In this document: positions 1-5,551 of the stretch, one piece after another | How the letters are laid out: each line of letters starts with the position of its first letter | Numbering within the stretch: the stretch's first letter is position 1 | Source: an uncultured Clostridia bacterium | GTDB taxonomy: Bacteria; Bacillota; Clostridia; Christensenellales; UBA3700 | DNA length: 6,722 nucleotides | Direction: 5' to 3' | NCBI GenBank assembly: GCA_947176975.1 | Contig: CAMWSW010000051.1 | Coordinates: forward strand, 1 to 6,722 | Notes under the pieces: generated by a model | Database searches by the model: none | Told to the model about the DNA's origin: nothing | Seen by the model: only the letters and a program-made list of their open reading frames with translations | Program-made: the position numbers and the translations under genes

Positions 1-838
1 CTTCGGGGGAGAGATTCGTATTGTAATATCCCGCGAAGTTACGCAAGGTCTCCGAGCCGAATATCTTTCTCAAATTGATGGGCACTTGCACTCTGATAGG
101 TTTTTTATTGGACTTCTTTTCATAAAGCTGTCTTTTCAAAAGCGCGTATGCAAGTACGGCAGTTAAGTACGTGTTTACCGTACAGCCGAACGACTTTGCC
201 ACGCTGTGAAGCTGCTCAAAAGGCATACGTCCTTGAGTGACGTTGAGAACGCCTCTTTTTTCTCTTTGACCTTTGATTTGATATGCCGACGGTTCTTTTC
301 TCGGCAGAGTGCCTTTGCTCTTGTCAATAAAGCGCGAGAAAGAGTCCTCGACTTCTTCTGGAGTCGGGTCGTCGTCGTAGTGCAAAATATCTCCTACGTT
401 TTCAATCTGCGCTCCGCAAAGTTCGCAGTATCTCATCACCAAGGTCTTGAGGAAGGTGATATTTCCCGTTCCGTCGGTAATGGAGTGGAATACTTCCACG
501 GCAATTCTATGCGAGTGATATAGTACTCTAAAGACGTAATCTCTTCCCGTAAGACGCATCATCGTGCAGGGGTAATCCGTCTCTTCCTGAATTTTCGGCT
601 TGTGGTCTACGAACTCGAAGTAATACCAAAAGAAGCCTTTTTTCAAAGTCATTCTGAAAGTAGGAAAGCGGTCTATGACGTCGTCCAATGCCTGTTGAAG
701 AATTTCCGGTTTGACTTCTTCTTTCATTACCGCAGACATACGGAAGACAGCATTCCATCTCGAACTTCTCGCCGCGGGATAAATCTTTGCGGCGTTGTCG
801 AGCTTAAACCATTCCTTGTCGAACATTGCGTTTTTCAT
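1..838 (-). CDS. Condensation-type acyltransferase (alcohol acetyltransferase-like), C-terminus outside window
   Basis: The reverse strand reads open for 279 codons from ATG at 838 to the window edge, so only the N-terminal part is present. The start is set by AGGAG (846-850) seven bases upstream. The second Met (position 826) has no such site. The protein begins MKNAMFDKEWFKLDNAAKIY and carries FHSITDGTG at about residues 117-125, matching the HHxxxDG motif of condensation/CoA-dependent acyltransferases (catalytic His118, structural Asp122; the first His is Phe). Later it has VQVPINLRKIFGSETLRNF, the conserved core seen in alcohol acetyltransferase-like and NRPS condensation folds. There is no signal peptide, so it should be cytosolic. 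The family transfers acyl groups from CoA or carrier proteins to an alcohol or amine; the acceptor cannot be read here. It is divergent from the lipoprotein-hexosaminidase operon and has its own promoter, so a functional link is not implied. Confidence 0.8.
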   Translation of the reverse strand, partial: MKNAMFDKEWFKLDNAAKIYPAARSSRWNAVFRMSAVMKEEVKPEILQQALDDVIDRFPTFRMTLKKGFFWYYFEFVDHKPKIQEETDYPCTMMRLTGRDYVFRVLYHSHRIAVEVFHSITDGTGNITFLKTLVMRYCELCGAQIENVGDILHYDDDPTPEEVEDSFSRFIDKSKGTLPRKEPSAYQIKGQREKRGVLNVTQGRMPFEQLHSVAKSFGCTVNTYLTAVLAYALLKRQLYEKKSNKKPIRVQVPINLRKIFGSETLRNFAGYYNTNLSPE

Positions 839-845
839 ATATATT

Positions 846-850
846 CTCCT
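846..850 (-). promoter_or_regulatory. Ribosome binding site of the acyltransferase
   Basis: On the reverse strand AGGAG lies seven bases before the ATG at 838 and fixes that start over the in-frame ATG at 826. Confidence 0.75.
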
Positions 851-860
851 AACTTAATCC

Positions 861-889
861 ATTATACATTGTTTTTATATAAAAAGCAA
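861..889 (-). promoter_or_regulatory. SigA-type promoter of the acyltransferase gene
   Basis: On the reverse strand TTGCTT (889-884) is followed after exactly 17 bases by a perfect TATAAT (866-861). The predicted transcription start near 854 would give a very short leader of about 16 nt containing only the ribosome binding site. The -35 matches TTGACA at three positions, compensated by the consensus -10. Confidence 0.7.
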
Positions 890-927
890 TACCCGATTGG
901 GCGTATATTCATTTATTTTGCCTATTT

Positions 928-941
928 TGAAAGCGATTTTA
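928..941. promoter_or_regulatory. cre-like operator (possible CcpA site)
   Basis: TGAAAGCGATTTTA agrees with the Firmicutes cre consensus TGNAARCGNWWWCA at every specified position but one (T instead of C at position 13), and is preceded by T as in WTGNAANCG. It lies ten bases upstream of the -35 of the lipoprotein-GH20 promoter (centred near -52) and about 80 bases upstream of the predicted start of the divergent gene. Carbon catabolite control of an amino-sugar hydrolase operon would make sense, but a single match in AT-rich DNA can be chance. Confidence 0.4.
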
Positions 942-950
942 ATAAAAGTA

Positions 951-980
951 TTGACAACAATACGCATTTTAAAGGATAAT
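951..980 (+). promoter_or_regulatory. SigA-type promoter of the lipoprotein-GH20 operon
   Basis: A perfect TTGACA (951-956) is followed after 18 bases by GATAAT (975-980, five of six matches to TATAAT). Transcription would start near 986-988, giving a leader of about 30 nt before the GTG start at 1018. Confidence 0.75.
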
Positions 981-1007
981 AATTACGATTAGACATTATA
1001 AATATTT

Positions 1008-1013
1008 GAGGTG
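1008..1013 (+). promoter_or_regulatory. Ribosome binding site deciding the lipoprotein start
   Basis: GAGGTG lies just upstream of GTG at 1018 (GAGG to start is six bases). It overlaps the in-frame TTG at 1006, so that longer start has no room for its own site and is unlikely. Confidence 0.65.
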
Positions 1014-1017
1014 TGAA

Positions 1018-1905
1018 GTGAAAAAGATAATTTGTTTGACGGTTGCGGTCTTGCTTTTGGCGTGTATTGCGCTTTCTGCTATAGCATGCGACAACACTAC
1101 GGATTTGAAATCAAAAGATAAGAATTTGGGCAATTATGAAGGCAAGAAAGCAGTAGAGGGAATGAGCGCGTTCGATATAGTGATGGAGGCGTACTCGAAT
1201 TTTCTCAAAGAGCCCAACTATACGAGAGACGAATATTTTTCCTTTGCTTCGTCGGTAGCGACGCGAGATACGCATCTTACGCGCAAAATCGTAGACGGCA
1301 AGGTATATAATCAAGAAGTTATTTACGGCACGGGATTTGATAAGGGCACTTGCGCGAAGAGATTTTATTACGACGGCGCTACTGCAAATTATTTTCACAA
1401 TTCCAAGAAAAGCAACGTAAGTTATGACAAAGAAAATGGTGAATTTTCGGTAAAGAATTGGGGAGAATTTATTCCCTTCGACGGCGATTTGCAAAAAGAG
1501 CTAGACGAACTTAGATATAAGATTACCACTTACGATATTTATGACAGATCTATCCTTTCGCCTACGCACGACGACGGCGTATATCTTACGGACGGAGTAT
1601 ATTACTGCACTATCAAGATAGATTGCAGCGATGAGAAGATGAAGGGTGTTCAAAGAGCTGCGCTCGACGAATTTTTGGATTTGCTCAGCGCAAAAGAAGA
1701 GGGCTTTGAGATTGACGATACGACGCTCGACTTTGCAATTCAAAATATAGACGGCAAATACAAATTCATTATTTGGAGACGTCATGAAAAGTATTCCGGC
1801 AAACACAGCACGGGTATCAGAGTATCTTGCGAACAGACTTGCATAAGTTACTACACTTACGGCGACGCTGTAATCACAAGCGACGATTTGCTTAATTTGG
1901 CATAA
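1018..1905 (+). CDS. Predicted lipoprotein of unknown function
   Basis: A 295-residue protein from GTG 1018. Residues 1-23 form a type II signal peptide: MKK, a hydrophobic run (IICLTVAVLLLACIALSAIA), then Cys24 followed by Asp. The lipobox AIAC is acceptable though not ideal (Ala at -3). The mature part should be tethered to the outer face of the membrane. It begins with a charged linker and a helix-like stretch (SAFDIVMEAYSNFL, about residues 49-62), then segments that alternate like beta strands, rich in Tyr, Asp and Lys. I recognise no catalytic motif and no family. The helix-then-strands pattern would allow a LolA/LppX-like half-barrel, but that is only a guess. Cysteines at 112, 197, 203, 271 and 275 include close pairs (197/203, 271/275) that could be disulfides or metal ligands. 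The stop is 32 nt before the GH20 start with no terminator between, so the two are probably co-transcribed. Confidence 0.8.
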   Translation: MKKIICLTVAVLLLACIALSAIACDNTTDLKSKDKNLGNYEGKKAVEGMSAFDIVMEAYSNFLKEPNYTRDEYFSFASSVATRDTHLTRKIVDGKVYNQEVIYGTGFDKGTCAKRFYYDGATANYFHNSKKSNVSYDKENGEFSVKNWGEFIPFDGDLQKELDELRYKITTYDIYDRSILSPTHDDGVYLTDGVYYCTIKIDCSDEKMKGVQRAALDEFLDLLSAKEEGFEIDDTTLDFAIQNIDGKYKFIIWRRHEKYSGKHSTGIRVSCEQTCISYYTYGDAVITSDDLLNLA

Positions 1906-1927
1906 GTGTCAGCGCGATATAAATATT

Positions 1928-1932
1928 GGGGG
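1928..1932 (+). promoter_or_regulatory. Ribosome binding site deciding the GH20 start
   Basis: A GGGGG run (followed by AAA) ends five bases before ATG 1938. The upstream in-frame TTG at 1926 overlaps this run and is therefore unlikely. The match to AGGAGG is modest. Confidence 0.5.
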
Positions 1933-1937
1933 AAACT

Positions 1938-3509
1938 ATGGAAAAATTAAAACTCGTACCTTATCCAAAGAGCGTGGAGATTTTGGACGGCAGTCTTGAT
2001 TGCAAAAAAATCAATTTGATAGGCGAGCCTTGTTTTGCCTGCGATTATTTCAAAGATTTTGCGCAAAACAATTCTTTGACTTTGTCGGACGGCGGAGTAA
2101 AGATAGAATATTGCATAGACGGCGATTTGGCTATTGACGAAGAGGGATATATCCTCGAAATAAACCAAGATACAATTGTTATAAAAGCCAATTCTCAAAA
2201 GGGATTGAATTACGCATTCTGCACTTTGTCGCATCTGGTATTCAACTATAACGGCGTATTGCCTCAATGCAAGATACAAGACGAGCCGTATTTGAAATAC
2301 AGAGGTATGCTTCTCGACAACGGCAGATACTTTTTCCCCGTCGAGGAAGTGCTCAAGTATGTGGATTTTTGCTTTTTCAACAAACTCAACGTATTGCATT
2401 GGCATTTGACTGAAGACCAAGGTTGGCGCATAGAGATAGATAAATATCCGTTGCTTACGCAAAAGGGCAGTAAGCGTTCGCACACCAATTTCGGCATAAA
2501 GCCTCACGGCGGTTTTTATACAAAAGAGCAAATAAGACAAGTTATCGCGTACGCCAACGAGCGCGGTGTGGAAGTAATCCCCGAGATAGATTTGCCGGGA
2601 CACGCTCAAGCTGCGCTTGCGTGCTATCCTTACCTTGGTTGTTTTGACAGGAAGTTGCCGGTTGCTACGCATTGGGGCGTCAAGCACGACCCGCTTTGCG
2701 TAGGCAAAGAGAGTACGTACGAGTGGGTATTCGACGTATTGAGCGAAGTAATGGAGCTCTTTGGCGGCAATACAAAATATATACATATCGGCGGAGACGA
2801 AGTATTCAGACACAGATGGTCGATATGCGAGAATTGCCAAGCTACTATTAAGAAATACGGATTGAAAGATGAAGAAGAATTGCAAGCTCATTTTATGCGT
2901 AGAGTATGTGAATTCGTTGTTGAGAAAGGCTTTATTCCTATGGCTTGGAACGGAGTAAACGTAGATAAGACCGTGCACGAAAAAGTAGTGTGGCAGTTTT
3001 GGAGTGACGAGCGCGGCGGAAGCGATAGGCTTGTCAAGAGTCTTGCGCATCAAAGCGGAGGATATCTCAATAGCAATTCCAAGTGCGCTTACGTCGATTT
3101 TCCGTACGGCAGAACGAGTTTGAAACAGAGTTATGGGTTTGTGCCGTTGCCTAGCGACGTTCAGCCTGATAAATTAGTGGGCGCGGAGCTGGACCTTTGG
3201 ACGGAGTATATTCCCAATTTTAACAAAGCTTGCAGATATCTTTTGCCTCGTACGCCCGCGCTTGCGGAAGCAATGTGGAGAGACGGGGAGAAAGACTATC
3301 CCGACTTTGAAAGAAGACTTTTGCCCACCCTTGAATTTTTCAAGGCGCAGGGATTTAAGTCGGCGTCGCTCAAATGCGCAAATCCATCCAAACTTAGAGG
3401 AAAGTGTCAGTCGGCGTGGTTTAATCGCCGAGTATTGCATTGGCAGGGATTGCATAATCTTATTGACGACGCAAATGTCACTCGAAAGTATGCCAAAAAG
3501 AGGAAATAA
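1938..3509 (+). CDS. Family GH20 beta-N-acetylhexosaminidase, cytoplasmic
   Basis: A 523-residue enzyme that removes terminal beta-linked GlcNAc or GalNAc by substrate-assisted catalysis, in which the substrate N-acetyl group is the nucleophile. Residues 1 to about 115 resemble the GH20b N-terminal alpha/beta domain. The TIM barrel starts at RGMLLDNGRYFFP (122-134, with substrate-binding Arg130). It continues with LHWHLTEDQGWR (153-164), PEIDLPGH (215-222), and HIGGDEV with the catalytic Asp287-Glu288 pair. These are followed by the WSICENCQ segment (294-301), Trp337 and Trp352/355 of the sugar pocket, and DLWTEYI (419-425). All key residues are present and the length is normal for the family. 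One small departure is TEDQGW where TDDQGW is commoner. There is no signal peptide or membrane segment, so it acts inside the cell on imported oligosaccharides, glycopeptides or recycled wall fragments. It follows the lipoprotein gene by 32 nt. Exact substrate linkage cannot be told from sequence. Confidence 0.95.
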   Translation: MEKLKLVPYPKSVEILDGSLDCKKINLIGEPCFACDYFKDFAQNNSLTLSDGGVKIEYCIDGDLAIDEEGYILEINQDTIVIKANSQKGLNYAFCTLSHLVFNYNGVLPQCKIQDEPYLKYRGMLLDNGRYFFPVEEVLKYVDFCFFNKLNVLHWHLTEDQGWRIEIDKYPLLTQKGSKRSHTNFGIKPHGGFYTKEQIRQVIAYANERGVEVIPEIDLPGHAQAALACYPYLGCFDRKLPVATHWGVKHDPLCVGKESTYEWVFDVLSEVMELFGGNTKYIHIGGDEVFRHRWSICENCQATIKKYGLKDEEELQAHFMRRVCEFVVEKGFIPMAWNGVNVDKTVHEKVVWQFWSDERGGSDRLVKSLAHQSGGYLNSNSKCAYVDFPYGRTSLKQSYGFVPLPSDVQPDKLVGAELDLWTEYIPNFNKACRYLLPRTPALAEAMWRDGEKDYPDFERRLLPTLEFFKAQGFKSASLKCANPSKLRGKCQSAWFNRRVLHWQGLHNLIDDANVTRKYAKKRK

Positions 3510-3535
3510 ATATTTTTAATAAAATTTTAAAAAAA

Positions 3536-3566
3536 CTAACACAAACGCTATTTTGTATGCTATAAT
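3536..3566 (+). promoter_or_regulatory. Extended -10 promoter of the GPH transporter
   Basis: A perfect TATAAT (3561-3566) is preceded by TGC, giving the extended -10 form TGNTATAAT. The best -35 is CTAACA (3536-3541, four of six matches) at a long 19-base spacing, so the extended -10 probably carries the recognition. Transcription would start near 3573 and give a leader of about 80 nt. No GC-rich terminator separates this from the GH20 stop at 3509; the intervening DNA is only A/T-rich, so read-through from the GH20 operon is possible. Confidence 0.6.
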
Positions 3567-3629
3567 TATTGTGTAATGCGCGTAATTTGTCGTATGAGTA
3601 TATAAATATGATAAGAAAGTGAAATTATA

Positions 3630-3643
3630 TGCGCGAAAGCGCA
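3630..3643 (+). other. GAAA-tetraloop hairpin touching the transporter Shine-Dalgarno
   Basis: TGCGC (3630-3634), loop GAAA (3635-3638), GCGCA (3639-3643) form a perfect five-pair stem with a GNRA tetraloop in the leader RNA. The last paired base is the first A of the AGGAGG ribosome binding site. No U-run follows, so this is not a terminator. It could position or modulate ribosome binding or stabilise the 5' end; function is unproven. Confidence 0.45.
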
Positions 3644-3648
3644 GGAGG
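3643..3648 (+). promoter_or_regulatory. Consensus ribosome binding site deciding the transporter start
   Basis: A perfect AGGAGG lies four bases before ATG 3653. It rules out the in-frame ATG at 3629, which sits in the hairpin and has no Shine-Dalgarno of its own. Confidence 0.8.
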
Positions 3649-3652
3649 AAAT

Positions 3653-5473
3653 ATGGGAAAACAAAACATCTTTCAAAAAGTCGGTTTCTTCGTGACAGAC
3701 TTTTTCAAGCATTGGAATACTCCTCCCAAAGAGGGATATTACTTGCCCAACAAAGAATTTGTATCTTATGCCGTTGGCGGTATGGGTGTGCAAGGCTTTG
3801 GTATTTTGACGCAGTACTTTGCAATTAACGTAGGCATACATTTGTCTTTGGTCTACAACTTTGACGCAAAAATCGTTCTTTATACCTCGTGGATAATTGC
3901 GGTGCTTACGCTTTTACGTGCGCCTATAGTGGGTTGGATAATCGACAATACCAACACCAAGTGGGGAAAGTATAGGCCGTATTTGTTATTCACAGGCGTA
4001 CTGTGCGTAGTGAGCTATTGGCTGTTGGCGTTTATCCCCGATTGGTTTATGCCGGACAACGCATTAGAACATACTGCCAAAACTCAGTGGCTGGTCGTAG
4101 GCTCTTATCAGTTGATATTATTCGTAGCTACGACGGTATTCAGTTTCTTCTCATTCGGAAGAACGGGACTTGCGCAAGTTATTACGCCTAATACCAACGA
4201 GCGTACAAAGCTATTCTCAGTCGGCGGCGTTATCGACTCGCTCGGACCGTCCATTGTTCAAATGTTCTTCCCGCTCATTGCAGGCAGAATTTACGGACAG
4301 GCGGGCGCTGTATACAATGATGAATTCGGTCAGATGACTTCCGACCAAATCCGCAACCTCGGTTTGAGATTGACCTACGGTATGGACAATATCAATACAT
4401 ACAAAGTAGTTTTCCCGATAGTAGGTCTTGTATGCGTTGCGCTTTCTCTCGTAATGTTCTTCGGTACTAAAGAGAGAATTATACAGGAAAAGAAAGTCAA
4501 AGAAAAGATAGGTTTCTTCACGGGTATCAAGAAGAGTATGAAGAACAAGTATTTTTGGATTTTCAGCGTAGCCAATATACTTGCATTCGGAAGACTTTTG
4601 ATATTCTCCGCAATCAACTACGTATGTTTGTACATACTTGGCGGACAGCTTGGCGCAGATATGAGAGGTATAATGGTTACCGTTGCCGCCATAGGTTATA
4701 CGCCCGGTATGTTGTTCTCGCCACTTATTCAAAAGAAACTCGGCAAAAAGAATATGACCTTGCTTTCATTTGCGGGTTCGACGGTAATAGCGGCGTTGCT
4801 ATTGATTCTGTTTAAGTTTGCATATCACAGCCAAGTAACGGCATGGGTATATTTTGTAGGAGTATTCTTGCATAATATCTTTGCGGCTTTGTGGACGGTT
4901 ACGATGCCGGCCATGACGGCGGACTATTGCGAATATCAGCAATGGAAGACGGGCGACAGACTTGACGGATATATGAACCAATTCTATCAAGTTATCACTA
5001 CGATATGCGGTATGGCATCCGGCTTGTTGACCACCGAACTCTTAGTTAAATTCGCAGGCGCAGCGTCTGCTGAAGATTACGGCGAAGAGGGCGTAATGCA
5101 GAGCGTATTGATTATATGGGCTATTTTGAGTATTGCTTGCGGTATACTTGCAATTATTCCTTTCCTCTTCTGGGATTTGACGGAAAAGAAACAGCTAGAG
5201 ATGGCGAAAGAAATCAAAATCAGAGGATACAAAGAACAGCTTGAATCCAATACTTTGGAACAAGAGAACGTTGACGAAGCGATTTCTCTCGGCGTATTGA
5301 CGAAAGAGCAAGCAATTGAAATGGGCTTTGTAACAAAAGAGACTTCCGACACCGATACCACTGCTCAAGAGGCAAACGCAGAAGAGCAGTTGACAGTCGA
5401 TGAAGTTACGACAGATGAAGTCGCAGAGGCTCAAGAGAGTCCTGCCGGCGAGGAAAAGACTGATTTTGAATAA
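3653..5473 (+). CDS. GPH-family (MelB-like) major facilitator sugar transporter with C-terminal extension
   Basis: A 606-residue membrane protein from ATG 3653. A 36-residue amphipathic N-terminus precedes about 12 membrane segments; the first three are near residues 37-61, 74-97 and 110-128. GPH hallmarks are IIDNTNTKWGKYRPYL (96-111, helix 2-3 loop), NERTKL (182-187) and TADYCEYQQWKTGDRLDG (422-439, helix 11). The family normally couples uptake of glycosides to Na+ or H+. Aligning on these hallmarks, the MelB residues Asp19, Asp55, Asp59, Asp124 and Lys377 correspond to Gln47, Thr86, Ala90, Ser167 and Thr450, so the usual cation and sugar residues are absent. The last membrane segment ends near residue 515 (about 5200). 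Some 90 further residues include a duplicated 11-residue motif and an acidic tail; typical members are 450-500 residues. Lying next to a cytoplasmic GH20, it may import HexNAc-containing oligosaccharides, but substrate and coupling are inferred only. It has its own promoter and terminator. Confidence 0.88.
   Translation: MGKQNIFQKVGFFVTDFFKHWNTPPKEGYYLPNKEFVSYAVGGMGVQGFGILTQYFAINVGIHLSLVYNFDAKIVLYTSWIIAVLTLLRAPIVGWIIDNTNTKWGKYRPYLLFTGVLCVVSYWLLAFIPDWFMPDNALEHTAKTQWLVVGSYQLILFVATTVFSFFSFGRTGLAQVITPNTNERTKLFSVGGVIDSLGPSIVQMFFPLIAGRIYGQAGAVYNDEFGQMTSDQIRNLGLRLTYGMDNINTYKVVFPIVGLVCVALSLVMFFGTKERIIQEKKVKEKIGFFTGIKKSMKNKYFWIFSVANILAFGRLLIFSAINYVCLYILGGQLGADMRGIMVTVAAIGYTPGMLFSPLIQKKLGKKNMTLLSFAGSTVIAALLLILFKFAYHSQVTAWVYFVGVFLHNIFAALWTVTMPAMTADYCEYQQWKTGDRLDGYMNQFYQVITTICGMASGLLTTELLVKFAGAASAEDYGEEGVMQSVLIIWAILSIACGILAIIPFLFWDLTEKKQLEMAKEIKIRGYKEQLESNTLEQENVDEAISLGVLTKEQAIEMGFVTKETSDTDTTAQEANAEEQLTVDEVTTDEVAEAQESPAGEEKTDFE
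5276..5341 (+). repeat. Tandem 11-residue repeat in the transporter tail
   Basis: Residues 542-552 (EAISLGVLTKE) and 553-563 (QAIEMGFVTKE) are adjacent copies identical at 7 of 11 positions (pattern xAIxxGxxTKE). The codons differ considerably between copies, so the duplication is old or conserved at protein level only. The G-[VF]-[LV]-T-K-E element recalls the G-I-[IL]-T-x-E-E core of SHOCT-type short C-terminal domains. Confidence 0.6.
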
Positions 5474-5486
5474 CAGACTTTGATTT

Positions 5487-5519
5487 AAAAATAGGACGGA
5501 GAAATCCGTCCTATTTTTT
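5487..5519 (+). terminator. Intrinsic terminator after the GPH transporter
   Basis: A perfect 14-pair stem (5487-5500 with 5505-5518), GC core GGACGGA/TCCGTCC, is closed by a GAAA tetraloop and ends in six T (5514-5519). It begins 13 nt after the transporter stop. The left arm is A-rich, so the reverse strand also has a U-run, but no gene on that strand needs it here. Confidence 0.93.
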
Positions 5520-5540
5520 AAAGATAAGAAGTGAGGGTAC

Positions 5541-5546
5541 AAGGAG
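5541..5546 (+). promoter_or_regulatory. Ribosome binding site deciding the ABC ATPase start
   Basis: AAGGAG lies five bases before ATG 5552. The in-frame GTG at 5531 lies upstream of this site and lacks a good site of its own. Confidence 0.75.
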
Positions 5547-5551
5547 CGGAT

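Noticed and set aside
206..979. Plus-strand open frames of 105 and 125 codons across the start of the window
   Set aside because: They are antisense to the acyltransferase, whose reverse-strand reading shows family motifs, a ribosome binding site and a promoter. The second also runs across the divergent promoter region.
1947..3053. Long open frame of 368 codons on the minus strand opposite the GH20 gene
   Set aside because: It is wholly antisense to a GH20 gene with all catalytic motifs intact, its translation has no recognisable domain, and there is no promoter or ribosome binding site that would justify it.
3511..3535. A/T-rich stretch after the GH20 stop as a terminator
   Set aside because: The AAAATTTT palindrome gives only a weak A-T stem without a GC core, so it does not look like an intrinsic terminator.
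3629..3652. Upstream in-frame ATG at 3629 as the transporter start
   Set aside because: It lies in a hairpin, has no Shine-Dalgarno, and the perfect AGGAGG directly precedes ATG 3653.
5390..5419. Perfect TTGACA at 5390-5395 inside the transporter tail as a promoter for the ABC genes
   Set aside because: The matching -10 positions (AGATGA or GATGAA) are poor, and any transcript would meet the strong terminator at 5487-5519. It is most likely coding sequence coincidence.
5501..5504. Shared GAAA tetraloops in the leader hairpin (3635-3638) and the terminator as a related repeat
   Set aside because: GNRA loops are common in stable hairpins and the stems have no sequence in common.
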